DNA of 64,000 nucleotides from Dermacentor variabilis (GCF_050947875.1 NW_027460390.1:1488001-1552000); one strand, 5' to 3'. Counted from the stretch's first letter, positions 45,464 to 58,148 are shown. Notes: a model not told the origin generated them from the sequence alone. Program-made: numbers and translations.

Positions 45464-46956
45464 TGGCAACGCTATCTTTATCACCCTTCTTGAAGACCGC
45501 GGGATGACCCTAGCGACTTACATATGAATACGGAAAGTGGATGTCGTAAGAGAAAGGTTGAAAAGATGGGTCAGCGGAGGTGCAATCAGGTCGATAACAT
45601 GTTTAACAGGTAATATCTTCAAGTCGTCTGCATCCAACGAACTGCTATTTTTAAGGCTCCGAAATTGGTGGTAACTTTCTGGTTATCGACAGGAGAAAGA
45701 AAAACGCCGTCGCGGCTACTCCATGAAAGAAATTGCAACGCTTCTAAATAACCCCCGGACTGGGAATGCCCGAGGAAAGAGTTGTTAAAGGAATTTGCCA
45801 GTGATCCAGCACACGTCTCCGTTCCGTTGAAAATCATTTTATCAGGTATTTCACTTTTACCTCCAGGATGAAAAAGAATGGATAGTTGCCGCCAGAGAAC
45901 TCACTGCGACTACTGTTGCGCTGGAAAATGTCACATATTATTGAATCTTAGCAACTCTGATGTCCTTGTTTAATTTATTTCGATCCGCCTTGTATCGCGA
46001 TGGATTTAAAAAGTCTCTAGTTTTGAAAAAGGTTTTATAAAACTGGTCTTAAACGCCGATGCGTTGAAGCAAAGAAGGGCTAACCCAGGGCTTCAGAATT
46101 TTCCTCCGTCTTGATGTTTTTTTTTGCATTGGGAAGTGCTCGGTATATAACGTTTTAAATTGGTTCATAAATGTTTCATATGCGGTATACATCATCTCAC
46201 GACGCATTTTGTATTGCAGCACGAAATGATTCAAAGGCTTTATCGGTGATTGTGTGGTAGTATAGATCACACAGTAATGGACGCTTAGTGGTTTGTTCCA
46301 GAGCACACAGATATAGTGCCATGTGATCACTCGGGTCACAGCAAACAACGCCTGATTTTGTAAGTGCAACGTTAGTTGCAAATGTGTCAAGCATTGTCGC
46401 TGACTGCTGCATAAGACTAGTTAGCAAATTATTCACATTTGAACATGCATTACAAGACACTACGACATGAAAGTCAAATCGCAGTGTACTATTGCCCAAC
46501 ATATCGATGGTAAAGTCTCTATTACCGAAAATAGTGTAATTATTTTCAGTGACGTTTCTGAAGAAGACCATTTAAGCAATTTATGAACTCCGACGCAACA
46601 CCACTTGGAGCACGATAGAAAACAGGAAATACAGTGTGGTGGGAAATGAGAAAGAACACTTTGCAACTGGCAGACACAAAAGAAAACTAAGAAATGAAAT
46701 GGCATTCAAGATCAGAACGGACAAGCACCAAGACACCACCACCTTGACGTCCACTTGGACGGTTAAAAAAGTACGTCTGATACATTGGTAGCGAGAACAT
46801 TTTTGTCTGCGTACCATGTCTCAGATATCATTATCACGTCAAAGGAAAAACCGAAACAATTTACCAGCCCAGTAAAGTCATCGAATTTGTTACACATTGA
46901 ACGAGAATTGATATGAAAGTATCTAACCGAACAACAAGATAAAAACAGAGAACAGG

Positions 46957-48118
46957 GGCGCGATCGGAGATATTTTGTTCGATACGCGTTCTGTTCAGTT
47001 GCTGCAACGTCACAAAGTTGCAGTATGCAAAATTTGTGACAGCGGGGCGGAGAGAGCAGACAATCAGGAAGCGGTGACCTCCCCGGAAGTTTACTTCCGT
47101 CGTTTGTCGTCTGCTTGCAAATAGTATACTACAAAACCAAATGTTTCTCGTCTTCCGAATGAATTAAATCTTTATCTAAAAAATGTATTTTTTCTTCTCA
47201 AGCCCAAACAAGTTTTCAAAAAGCAGTACGTGTGACTACTGCAATCTATAACTATTAGGTTCTTTGCGTCGTCCCTAGGTGGTGTCGCGCACAGCGAGAA
47301 GAAATAAGAAATAAAGAAAGACGGGAAGAGTGGCGCACTTTTCAAGAGGCAGCGAACACATTCCAGTACCCGCCGTGGTTGCTCAGTGGCTATGGTGTTG
47401 GGCTGCTGAGCACGAGGTCGCGGGATCGAATCCCGGCCACGGCGGCCGCATTTCGATGGGGGCGAAATGCGAAAACACCCTTGTGCTTAGATTTAGGTGC
47501 ACGTTAAAGAACCCCAGGTGGTCAAAATTTCCGGAGTCCTCCACTACGGCGTGCCTCATAATCAGAAAGTGGTTTTGGCACGTAAAACCCCAAATATTAT
47601 TATATAACATTCCAGTGGCTCACTGGCACCGATGATGTTGTCGATTTCTCTGTACAACCAACGAATTATTTGTTTCGAGAAACAAAAACGACGCCGCCGG
47701 AATTCACTTTCTGCCATTTCTTCAAACGCGTTTCGCACCACCACCCGCTTTCCTCCTTCCTCTAGAAACGCCAGCGCAACAACCTAAGTTCCAACGGAAG
47801 CGCCATTTTCTCGAATTAAACTATGGATTGGATTCAAACGTGCCATTCCGCAGCCGAAAAGGCCGCCTGTTGGATCCAATCCACCAGACGCGCCATGCGA
47901 AGCCGTATGATAGCTCCAAACTTCCCAGCTCCCGTCGGGTTCGGCGCCTAGCAGACGAAATGCTCGGTGGGAGGATGATTGACAGGAGCGTGTCGTCATT
48001 TTGACGTCACCAAAAACGTGGCCGCGCCCCGGAGCTGGCGACGGCGGCGCGGAGTAGGCCAATCGCGCGCGCCGGTAACCGAACGAACGCGCTGAACAAC
48101 CATCTCCGATCGCACCCC
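46957..48118. mobile_element. TIR element with GGGCGCGATCGGAGAT ends (PIF/Harbinger-like?)
   Basis: Absent from copy 1 (empty site at about 10,024). The ends GGGCGCGATCGGAGAT and the reverse complement of GGGTGCGATCGGAGAT match at 15 of 16 positions. A 3-bp CAG on both sides fits a 3-bp target duplication, as used by PIF/Harbinger-type elements, although those usually duplicate TWA. No transposase is seen. A Ruka is nested within it. The insertion splits the endonuclease start of LINE C. Confidence 0.75.
47368..47606 (+). mobile_element. Ruka SINE nested in the GGGCGCG element
   Basis: Complete copy with good A and B boxes and an ATTATT-type tail, flanked by ACATTCCAGT at 47,358-47,367 and 47,607-47,616. 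It must be younger than the host element, which is itself younger than the duplication. Confidence 0.95.
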
Positions 48119-48244
48119 AGATGTGTCCTTTTATTTGCTCACGCTTCATGTAGCCAGCGGACCCCAGAGCACATATTTTTCAGCGAAAATGGGCAAAATA
48201 CTTCGGCCACAATAAGCCGCTCACGTATCTGCCTGCTCAGTCGC

Positions 48245-49150
48245 AGCTTCTGCCATCTGGCTTGATGCAGTCATGCAATCTATATCTGTCATCGATGCAA
48301 TGCTCAGAACAGGCGTTGAATCCCCTCGGTGCGCAAGCACTTTTCCGTTGCTGCTCCAGACATACTTCCAGCCAATAACGTTTTCCACAAGAAATCGTGG
48401 CGCTCAGCAACTGCTTGTTTTTGCGCGTACGTGTTCATTTATAAACACAGGCTTTGAGTGCCCTTCATACTCGAGAGACTGAGTCATAAGCCGAGCCTTC
48501 CTGGCTTTAGCTATAATAGCGTTGCGTTTGGAACGGCGCGTAAAGAAAGCCAGTAAGGTTCTTTGTTCTACCATTTGATGTTTCAACCATGTGGCAAACA
48601 TCAATATCCAGGTCACCAACGGTTTCGTCGACTTTAGAGCCAATAACCTCGATAGCTGCGGTTGCATTACAGCCGTCATGCAGATCCTTCACCTCAATGT
48701 TGTTCAATATCTGGTACTGCTGAAGTTTGTCTATCTTAACTTGCAGTCTTTAGTTTTCGTGCTCAAGCTGTGTGTGTGTGTTTTTTTTTCCCCACAAGCT
48801 TCTTCATATCCAGCTTCAGCTCCTCAATATCTCTCTCAACTATAGACACGCTGTCGCTAGTGTCCGAAGAGTACTTTACACTCTCCTTGAGGGAGCGAAT
48901 TTCAAAGCGAAGTTCGTTTCGGAATTCCTCAAACTGCTTCACGATTTCCTTGATTTCTTAGACACAGTTCACAATACACAGCCCACAGGCACCACAACAA
49001 GCCACTCAGAAGCTGTGTTCGGAAGCGGTATTTTAGGGGCAGGCCATAAGCAAAGAGCAGTATTCTCACCTGCAAAATACGCAAGAAACCGGTTTAGTTC
49101 CGTCCAAGGAGCACACCGCTGCTGAACTAACAGGTTGTTCAGTACCTCTT
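48245..49150 (-). pseudogene. LINE C ORF1, broken (copy 2)
   Basis: Counterpart of 10,145-11,050: NNIEVKDLHD, DIDVCHMVET and a KARKARLMTQSL basic region across different frames, with an upper segment at 49,150-48,969. The breaks are similar to copy 1, so most predate the duplication. Confidence 0.62.
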
Positions 49151-49618
49151 GCACTCGTGCGCTACAAAGCACAACTTGAAAACGGCGTACCACCCTCAAA
49201 CCAACGGCATCGCAGAGCGTCTTAATAGAACTATCAGAGATGTGCTTGCTCTTTATGTTTCTGCCGGCCATCATGACTAGGACGTCGCTCTGCCCATCAT
49301 GAAATTTGCCTGTAATTCCTACCGACATGACTGTGTGGGTTTTTTCTCCGTTTTATCTCTTGTACGGAAGAAACTCCATGCTGCCATCTGACACGCTCCT
49401 TCCCGCCGCTCTTGACGCGTCGCCAGAATGCGCCCGTGATGCCATCTTCAGAGCTGTAGAAGCTCGTCAGATTGCCTGCCTGCGCCTCTCCGCTTCATAG
49501 GAAAAGCAACGACGCTTCTATAATGCCCGCCACCACGATATGCCCACTTCAACCATGGTGAAATGGTTCTTCTTTGGACGCCGTCGAGTTGGCCTTTGCG
49601 AAAAGTTGATTTCGCCTT
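49151..49618 (+). pseudogene. Ty3/Gypsy integrase fragment, part 1 (copy 2)
   Basis: Counterpart of 11,051-11,515. It reads TYHPQTNGIAERLN-like, with ALPIMKFACNS and LLPAALDASPECA in shifted frames, ending near GLCEK where LINE D starts. It differs in family from the young Gypsy element at 40.6-42.6 kb. Confidence 0.8.
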
Positions 49619-51255
49619 CATTCATTTCATTTTTATTTATTTTTCGTTCTTACCTGCATTGTAAAAAAATTTTGGACCCGTAGCCAAAGGCTAGTGTGGG
49701 CCCGTACTCAATATACACACATTAGCAGCTACAAAATTTAGTACATGTCTACTTCCTAGTGATAAAATTTAAACAGTTTAGCAATCACACACACACGTGC
49801 AACCAACAAAAGAATGCAGTAGATGCAGTAACACGTACGTTGACCGCACATGTTACGAGAGACTGGTAAGTTAAAATTTATATTTGTTGGATTCCTTGTA
49901 ATACGCTTAGATATGATGAACAAGTCTGGCAACAACGAATGACTTCCGTGTAGAATGTTGTTAATCAAAATCGCAACTTTCATTTCGGATGCCAGGAGAA
50001 ATGATAGTATGCCCAGATGGCTGACTAGCATGGTGTTGTCATGAGGGTTTGTGTAGGTTATAAACGCAAGGCCCTTTTTTGTAACCGAATAAGCGGATCT
50101 GCGTAGGTTCACCGCAGTATACGATGTGGCAATGGAAGAGAGAAAAGTAGATAATCTTAAGTATGTAAAGAATAAATTCCGCTCTACCTTTAATTAGTAC
50201 ATAGCAAGCAGGAGCTAATTTCGAGCATATACTGGATATATGTGGTCTCCATTTTAGGTTGCAATGTAATAACACTCCTAAGTATTTTACGGCGTCTAAC
50301 TTTTCTGTAATACCAGCTTCAAGATAAATTTTCGCGCCTGTTGTGTCATGTTTAGAATATCGGGAGTGGAATACCAAGTGTTTAGTTTTATCTCCGTTTA
50401 GTGTTAATTTATTCCACCTACGTAAACCAAGTTGATATGTTTGATAACTCGCAATTTATACTGCTCTGCAATTGATTAAGGCATTTACCTGGAAATATTA
50501 GTGTGGTATTGTCATCGTAAATAACCGCTTTTGATGATATTAGTTCGGATGGAAGGTCATTAGCATGTAACAAGAACAGTATGCGGCCCAAAATTGATCC
50601 CGTTGGAACACCTGTAACAATAGCATTATATTGAAAGGAAAAGGGGCCACGACTTGCATATTGCTTACCTCCGCTTAAGTAGCTACAAAAGAGGTTCATA
50701 GAAGTTTCGTTAAAACCGTAGACCTGTATTTTTTTTTAGAAGTACGGAGCTAATCACTGTGTCGAAGGCTTTATTTAAATCTAAAAATGTTCCTACCGCA
50801 AATTCATTTTTGTGGAGCGTAGTGTTTATGAGTTAGTTCTAGCACTGCTGATGATGTTGATCGATTGGCTCGGAATCCATGTTGGGAATCTGTTAGAAGC
50901 TTGTTGGCGTTTAGGTAGTGTTTTAATTGAGCCGCAATGACCTTCTCAAATACAGTATTTATATTGCTGACCACAGAGATAGGTCGATAGCTTCCAGGGT
51001 CATTGATGTCACCACCTTTACGCAGAGGAGAAACTCTGCCGATCTTTAAAATGTCAGGCTATGTGCCTGGGCTCATGGAGTTATTATTTTTGTAAGCACT
51101 GGCGCAAGAACATCAGCTTCTACGGTAATGTCATCGTAACAAGTAGCTTTGTAGCAAGGCATGCCATAATATAGTCGAGGTTACCGTATGCTTGTCCACT
51201 TGTTCCAAGCAAAACGTACTAGGGATCTTACAACGTCCTACATTTTTTTTATTAT
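49619..51255 (-). mobile_element. LINE D nested in Gypsy (copy 2)
   Basis: Counterpart of 11,516-13,345. The RT frame 50,699-50,418 keeps GVPTGSILGRILF (a degenerate PQG box) and YDDNTTLIFPG; 50,377-50,039 keeps AVKYLGVLLHCN. About 170 bp of the upper linker is deleted near 51,220, leaving AGGGATCTTACAACG. Confidence 0.78.
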
Positions 51256-51690
51256 TGCATTGTGCTTGTTGCATTAACAAAGTGTTGTATTTTTTCCCGC
51301 TTCCGGATTACAGCCACGACGTGGTGACGTGGCATGGTCCTGGCCCGTACCATGTCCTGCGCCAAGTGCCCGATGTCACATGTGAAATCACGCCTCTCCA
51401 TTCCACCACGTCTCGAGCCTCCGCCGATGTTGTCCACGTCACCCGCCTCAAGCGATGCCACTCCGGCGATCGAGCAAGCACCGGGATGGCTCATTCACCC
51501 CCGGAGTCCATGTGACCAAGCACAGCCAGAGATAAAGCTTAGGACAGATGTCGACGACGCTCGATGATGTAGCGCGGACTGGCTTCCACATTGTGTGCCA
51601 GTGAGTACTTGGTAAATACCCCGTAAATATATATTAAACCTCTCTTCTCCCCGCAACAATACACGTTATCCCAGTCCTCCGCATACAATG
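51256..51690 (+). pseudogene. Ty3/Gypsy integrase C-terminus, part 2 (copy 2)
   Basis: The frame at 51,192-51,515 is the clearer version: VTWHGPGPYHVLRQVPDV, then ADVVHVTRLKRCH. Combined with 49,151-49,618 it shows one Gypsy element interrupted by an opposite-strand LINE. Confidence 0.75.
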
Positions 51691-52492
51691 TTCTTAAAGC
51701 ATGTACGCCACATGCAATAATGCATGCGGCACAGTTGCCGTATTATCCTGTTGTTTATGGAACTCGTGCGGGCATCTTTACGCTGCTTAAAATTTCGCTA
51801 TGAAATTCTCATGTGTCTGCTATCTTTCTCTGCGCTGTTATTGCTTATAGGATTCTGGCAATACCATAATTGTCGAACTGGCATCTGCAAGAAGGTAAGA
51901 AAACGACGTGAAAGCATTCGGTGTTTGTTAGGTGCTGTCCAACATTAGAACACTGCAAAACATATCCGGGTACGCAGCAGTTGCCCTTGTCCATCGACAT
52001 CGCGGCTTTCAGCTGTCGCTACAGCGTAGCGGCCCGTGATCATAGAGACACTGCAACTGGCGTATTGCGAAGTTTCCTCTTGATTTCAGCCAAGCTGTAC
52101 ACTCTACGCAGAAGTTAACATGCGTAGGAAACCCGCGTTCAGTTTACTACATTGTAAAAGGCACCGGTCGCCAAGGGCAGAGACCAAAACACCTGACGTT
52201 TGCAGCTGACGGTGGTAGCCACCAGGTAGAATAGGCGACGGAATGTGTGACGTATAGGACACCACCTATTATTTCGCCTTTTCTGATGGGGAAATTCGCA
52301 ATCGTGGAAAATTCGTCGTGCGCTTGGGCCAATATAGTCCCTTTTTGATTCTCGCGCTGTTTTTTTTTCACTCTGAACTGTAAAGAATCCAACGAAAATT
52401 GACAGAACATCCAAAACATATTCTGCATTCATCTTTAGGCGATAAAAAATCAATATTCCGCACTTGTGCGATTGGGTACTTAAATGAAGCCA

Positions 52493-52723
52493 CCTGCCGT
52501 GGTTGCTCAGTGGCTATGGTGTTGGGCTGCTGAGCACGAGGTCGCGGGATCGAATCCCGGCCACGGCGGCCGCATTTCGATGGGGGCGAAATGCGAAAAC
52601 ACCCGTGTGCTTAGATTTAGGTGCACGTTAAAGAACCCCAGGTGGTCAAAATTTCCGGAGTCCTCCACAACGGCGTGCCTCATAATCAGAAAGTTGTTTT
52701 GGCACGTAAAACCCCAAATATTA
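52493..52723 (+). mobile_element. Ruka SINE with empty site in copy 1
   Basis: Flanked by a 13-bp duplication TTAAATGAAGCCA at 52,480-52,492 and 52,724-52,736. Copy 1 has a single TTAAATGAAGCCA at about 14,540-14,552, which is the uninterrupted target. Confidence 0.95.
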
Positions 52724-54220
52724 TTAAATGAAGCCAGCAAGACAGCACCTGCGGAGTTCCCGAAAAGTGAAAACCATGCCTAAAATTGTGCTGTTTAAAT
52801 GCGGACCACACTCTTCCGCCGTCATCATTTGGTACTCGTTTACGCTGCCGCACATGTACTGAGGCTACCCTGAAAGGGCCCAAGTCATGGATTTACACAA
52901 ATACAAGTTACGACTATCAATTCGCGCTTGTTTGGAAGTTAGACCTTTGTATGATCACTATCGTAAACAAGCTGGACAATCTCGTTCCCAACTCAGTCTT
53001 CCTTCCATCGGCGGCCCACGTTGTGTCCTGCGCACGGAAGAAAGACACGTCGTTCTTGTGTCTCTATCTTGCGTTTTTCTCCGTCCCTGTTCATTTCGCT
53101 GTTGCTAATTGTGCACCGATAACGACTTGCCCACTCACCGTTGTCGCAAAGCAAATTTTAAAATCGCGCGTATTTGAGCGCGCGCCTTGACTTCGCGGAA
53201 ATTCTATTCTTCATCGTTTTTGGTTCCGTCGCGCAGTCGACCTCGCGCCTCGCGAAAGAATCCCGAGAGAGCGTGCCACGAGCAAGGCGTGCCCACAGAA
53301 TCGCGCAGATGATCGTGCGAACCACGCGACCCAAGTTCCAGCCGCTTGGCTCCACGGATTTCGCCCAACACTGCGTCCAAACCTAGAAGCGGCCCAACTA
53401 CGCGGTGGATGATGCCAAAGGACCTGACGCCACGGGAAAGCTCCAACGGAAGCGTAAGACCCTTACTTCGCTCGCTGCTTCGTCGGTCAAGGGGGCAACG
53501 AAAACCTTTCTCACACGCCGTGGTGGCTTAGCTGCTATATCGCCCGCTGCTTCTCAGCACAGAGGTCGTGGATTCGATTTTTCCCTCCAGGTATAGCATA
53601 CTATAATGATAGCCGCGTTGCTACTGTCGTACACGCGGAAGATATTTTGGAATAAATGCAAGTGCGAACAAGAGAAAATAATCGCAACACCCGTTCTATG
53701 TAACAATATATAGCTGAGTATTATCTGCACTCGTTCCGTAGACGGTGCTTAAGCATGTTGTCGACCGAAATTCACACTGCGGTGAATTAATTAGGCTACA
53801 GTTAACATGAATGTGAAGCAGGAAATGCAATAACGTGGCCTAGTACCTTTCAAATTGTTCGCGTTTGACTTTATGCTGTTAATACCTAAGAATATAGACA
53901 TGGCTGACGCCAACAACGTATCACATTCCAGCAGGACACGGAAAAACACAAATATACCGTATCGTGTGATCTTTTGCCTTTTTCACTTCACATACACCAA
54001 TAGCGTACGTGTATATACAACGCAGCGCTATGTATTGACGTAGTGAAAGGCCTAACCGACAATTTGACGCTTCCTGAATAGAGCAGGCATATTCACAGCT
54101 AATACCCAAACCTGAAGCTTTACCTACCGGTATTCATTCGGTGTTGAAAATGTTCTTTTATACAGAAAAATGTAGCTAAGGTTTTGCTTTGGGAAATGAC
54201 GTTGACATTGTGCTTGAAGA

Positions 54221-54281
54221 AAATATTCGCACGTAGGTTGTAGGTGATATTCGCACGTAGGTGATATTCGCACGTAGGTTG
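54221..54281 (+). repeat. Short tandem triplication of ATATTCGCACGTAGGT
   Basis: The unit occurs three times (from 54,223, 54,247 and 54,264); copy 1 has one occurrence at about 16,113. It is a copy-2-specific expansion. Confidence 0.85.
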
Positions 54282-54745
54282 TCACAATTATGCGGCAGTG
54301 GAGCGCAGGGTACGAGACATTCTCTGGCACTCGAAACTGTCCCCGAGAAGGACTGCGTAGACATCGCTTTGGTTTTCTGCGACACATTGCACGATTTCAC
54401 TCTCATCAGCGTGGTTCTCGCTCTTCATATTGGTAACGCCAGTGATAGTTGCTAAACTAACGCCTCGCTGCCGTAAAATACAGCATCTAAGTAGCGAAGC
54501 TGCACATCGTGATGTCACGAGCACCCCGCCGGCTGCCGTCAGTTTCATTATAAGCAAGCTAGTTTAAAGAAAAAACTGTGCACACGCCTACTTTCTGTAA
54601 ATATGAGGTGAATATTAGGCTAATTTCGTAATGTTACTTGGTGTACTTACTCTTCAAGGAGACACAAACCATGCCTTAGAGATGTGCTATGTGAACAGCA
54701 GAGTGTAGTAACAGCACGACAGGTGTTTGTCCACAGGTCTGCAAG

Positions 54746-55730
54746 ATGGGACCGCGGAGCGGCCGCTTACGAATGTCCGCTCAGTGCCTGGTCGGCAGCT
54801 GTCCCAGCGTGTGCCGGTCGGTCAACCAGCTCTTCTCCAACCTTCGCTCCGTGCGTAGCATCTTGGGCCATCACCGGGTGGACCTCGACAAGTCCTGCAC
54901 GACCAGCGCAGTCGATGCGTGCTTCAACCTTGCGCAGCGGACCCTATGGAACAACTTCCTGTGGGTCATCATCATCGAGCTACGCGAAGGACAGCTTGCC
55001 CTGGCTTGCCTGCGCGGACGCGTGGTTCCATTGGCCTTCGGCAAGCCGCGTAGGCGCTCGTTCATTCTAGTTAACTGGTCGCTGATGGAGCACCACTCCA
55101 TCGAGTTCGTGGAGTTGTGCGAGTCCCGCATGACGCCAAAGCAGTTCCTGTTACGGGACGGCCTCGAGCTTAGCGAACACCTGAGGCACGTCACGCTCTG
55201 CTACCACCTGCTGGACTACCCGACGAGGAACCTGATGAACGCGCTCCGCTGCACAGTGACCACGCTCGACGCACTGGAGATTGTGGGCGTGAGCATTCTG
55301 CGCGGGCTGCCAGACAGGTGCGACGTCATGCGCACGCTCGTCTGCCACGAGAACTAGAGCGACGTGCCCGAGGCTCACGCGTTGATTCGCTGATGCGCGT
55401 GCTACGCGGCAGCGCCAGATGCACGTCCAGGAGCTGTTCCCGAGGGCCGACTCCTGCTACGTGCTGGCCGACCTCGTGTCCTGCGTCGCAGTCATTGAGG
55501 AGCTCGTCGTGAGCCCCTGTGCGACATGCACGTAGAGGACGCTTCAAGGTTTCGCGGCGTTCTTCGTACTACTCGTCGGAAGGCGCGCGAAACTCGAGAC
55601 ACTCGAGAAGTACAGCTTTGAAGCGAACGAGTTGGACCTCGTAGACTTCTCCATTGCCCTGAGCGAATTGCTCGGTGGCCTGGCGCATTTCGATGCTTTT
55701 GTGGGTCAGCGCGAGATACTCGTGATTTGA
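54746..55730 (+). pseudogene. LRR-like host gene remnant (copy 2)
   Basis: Counterpart of 16,589-17,573. The first segment (54,746-55,357) ends at the same TAG. The second, in the other frame, contains QMHVQELFPRAD and LADLVSCVAVIEELV, carries the same in-frame TAG after CATCT, and ends with LLGGLAHFDAF. Sharing the frame break and the stop means inactivation came first. Confidence 0.6.
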
Positions 55731-56835
55731 AAGGCGTATTGAAGAGTTTTCGTTTGCTACTTTGGCCACTTTTGATGCATGAGTGATGTCGCACAATAAA
55801 CAATGGGACGTACACTGTGACCCAAGTTGCCTATTAGATTAAGCCTTTATGTTAGGTGCCGGCTGCGATCTTTGCAAGCAGACTACCCGTGCCACTGTGT
55901 ATATGCCCGAAACAGATTTGCATGTAAAAGAATTACGCACAATTAATTACTTGCAGTCAATTGACTTTAACCTCGATAACTGAACCGCAATACGGCACGT
56001 ATTCCCTCTCCTGCCCACTCTCCGCCTTCCTGCTTTGCGAGCTCGAGGAGGCACCGTAGCACCAAGACACCATTCTCGGCTCATCCACCCAGGCATTCGC
56101 TCGCACCTACGGCACACGGGGGGCGACCGGGGTGTTATGGCACTTAGACTTTATGCGGAACGTCACGGCGACGCCGACTGCGAACATTCGCCCAGCGTGA
56201 CGATCTAATTGTTATTGCAATAAACGAACGTTTTACAGTTACGCTTGACGACGACGCGTGCGGTCAAATGGTTTCGTTTGCACTCGACTCTGCGTCAACC
56301 GCGCTCTTTCGCGTTTCAGCAGTTTCGTTATCGCTTACTGCTGCGCTGGTTTAGCTCGCTTGTGAAACTCTTACAAACTGCAAGTAGCAGAGAACGACAC
56401 CCATCGCGACGACCCTCACAGTCCGTATTTATGATTCGCCGCCTGTTTTCCTTTTCTTTCTCGCCCTCTCTGCTCTGAACCAATATTTGCTCGGTTTCTG
56501 GCCACGCTTTTGCGTTTTGAAACAGAAACCATATTGGCAGCTGTCGCGCGCCACTACTTTGACTCACTGACTGCAATAAAGGGCGGTGTTGGTGTATGCA
56601 ATATTCCGACTCCCCGCTCAGTGGCGGGTGATTTGAATTGAGCAATAGAGGTTGGTAAAAGACGACTGATGCTTTAGTGGCACAAAAGTATGTCGAACAC
56701 AAACACGGGAGGCACACAAAAGCAAAGTTGCCATTAGCGCTGCGAAAGTTTGATTCTGGGAAATCTTTGTGCGTATTAAAAAAAGGAAGTTAGGACACTA
56801 ACCAAACTAAGAACAAAATCTTGGTGGCGCTTAAT
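55731..56835. other. Non-coding interval (copy 2)
   Basis: Counterpart of 17,574-18,674; nothing recognised. Confidence 0.5.
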
Positions 56836-57005
56836 TATTTAAAATTATTTGCGCTTAATAAAGGAGATAAAGAAACGATAAAAATGATTGAAATGAAAGT
56901 GGATGAAAAAGCAACTTGCCGCTGGTGGGGAACGATCACACAAGCTTCGCATTTCGCGTGTGATGCTCTACCAATTGAGCTACCGCTGCGCCGTGTCCCC
57001 ATCCA
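56836..57005 (-). mobile_element. tRNA-derived SINE, first copy (copy 2)
   Basis: Counterpart of 18,675-18,845. The A-box-like TAGCTCAATTGG is retained on the minus strand and the B box is degenerate. Confidence 0.7.
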
Positions 57006-57300
57006 CTTTCTTGGGTATTTATGTTTCCTTGTAGAACCCTGGTAGTGTTAACCAGCGCCACCACTCACAGACCTTGACGGCGGGTGTGGAACATTGTTTC
57101 TGCCGCAGGCGTCATGAGAACGTGATCTTTTCGGGTGAAGGCAACCGGTCAATAAACCCACGCATGCTACCTGAAGCCATCAATGTTGCCGGATTCGAGA
57201 CCCTCGTTACGTAATAAACGAGAAGAAAGGGGGTTAATCGAGGGCCCCATTTCTGTTAGTCATATCACAAGAAGTCAACAAACACTGACACCAAGGACAA

Positions 57301-57421
57301 CATAGGGGAAATTATTTGCGCTTAATAAAGGAGATAAAGAAACGATAAATTAATGGAAATGAAAGTGGATGAAAAAGCACCTTGCCGCAAGTGGGGAACA
57401 ATCATACAAGCTTCGCATTTC
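57301..57421 (-). mobile_element. tRNA-derived SINE, second copy (copy 2)
   Basis: Counterpart of 19,141-19,261, entering the foldback palindrome at its lower end. Confidence 0.7.
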
Positions 57422-57493
57422 GCGCGCGATGCTCGACCAATTGAGCTACCGGGAAATGCGAAGGTTGTGGGATCGTTCCCCACCTGCGGAAAG
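57381..57493. repeat. Foldback palindrome made from a tRNA-like head (copy 2)
   Basis: Arms at 57,381-57,421 and 57,453-57,493 with the same loop length as in copy 1. The right arm here is closer to an intact head (TCGTTCCCCACCTGCGG). Confidence 0.85.
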
Positions 57494-57535
57494 TGATTGA
57501 TTTCACTGGGCAATCGCTGGACCATTGAAACAAAA

Positions 57536-57769
57536 CCCGCCGTGGTTGCTCAGTGGCTATGGTGTTAGGCTGCTGAGCACGAGGTCGCGGGATCGAATCC
57601 CGGCCACGGCGGCCGCATTTCGATGGGGGCGAAATGCGAAAACACCCGTGTACTTAGATTTAGGTGCACGTTAAAGAACCCCAGGTGGTCAAAATTTCCG
57701 GAGTCCCCCACTACGGAGTGCCTCATAATCAGAAAGTGGTTTTGGCACGTAAAACCTCATATATCATAT
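57536..57769 (+). mobile_element. Ruka SINE with empty site in copy 1
   Basis: Flanked by a 12-bp duplication ATTGAAACAAAA at 57,524-57,535 and 57,770-57,781. Copy 1 shows the uninterrupted CCATTGAAACAAAAGCGG at about 19,361-19,378. Confidence 0.95.
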
Positions 57770-57884
57770 ATTGAAACAAAAGCGGTTGAACGTGAGAGAG
57801 AAAGCTGAATTGTGCCGACTGTACACGAAGCATAACCTTGACTTAGAGCCCGCACGGCTAGCTTCGAACGTCAACCGCAGTAGT

Positions 57885-58115
57885 ACCTGAGTGTCTATGA
57901 CGTTGCGCCGCTGAGCTCGAGGTCGCGGGTTCGATCCCGGCCATGGTGGTCATATTCCAATGGGGGCGGAATGGTGAAACGCTCGTCTACAGTGCAGGAA
58001 CCCCAGGTGGGCATGCATCATCTAGAGTTGCCTGCTACGCCATGCCTTCCAATAATATAATCAATTTTGCGAGGAAAACCGCCCAATTTCCTTTTAATGT
58101 GAGTCGCATTCTTCG
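57885..58115 (+). mobile_element. Diverged Ruka-related SINE (copy 2)
   Basis: Counterpart of 19,470-19,700. The B box here reads GGTTCGATCCC, closer to a tRNA consensus than in copy 1. Confidence 0.75.
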
Positions 58116-58135
58116 TTTTCTTGGGACATTTTGAG

Positions 58136-58148
58136 CCTGCCTGCCTGC

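Larger units (their letters stand above)
39628..49150 (-). mobile_element. CR1/L2-like LINE C, copy 2, interrupted by four younger insertions
   Basis: Same element as 6,484-11,050. LINE segments lie at 39,628-40,401, 42,730-43,490, 45,464-46,956 and 48,119-49,150. Between them are the inverted-repeat element with its Gypsy cargo, a CCGCCTC-ended insertion, and a GGGCGCG-ended insertion that itself holds a Ruka. Recognisable pieces include the RT C-terminus (40,456-40,010), the PQGSVLGP region (about 43,110), the FKKAFDSLN motif (about 43,270), endonuclease parts (46,920-46,050) and ORF1 (49,150-48,245). Confidence 0.8.
51691..54745. other. Non-coding interval (copy 2)
   Basis: Counterpart of 13,736-16,588 plus a Ruka at 52,493 and a local tandem expansion at 54,221. 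A tRNA-like SINE relic is at 53,517-53,590. No gene is supported. Confidence 0.55.
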
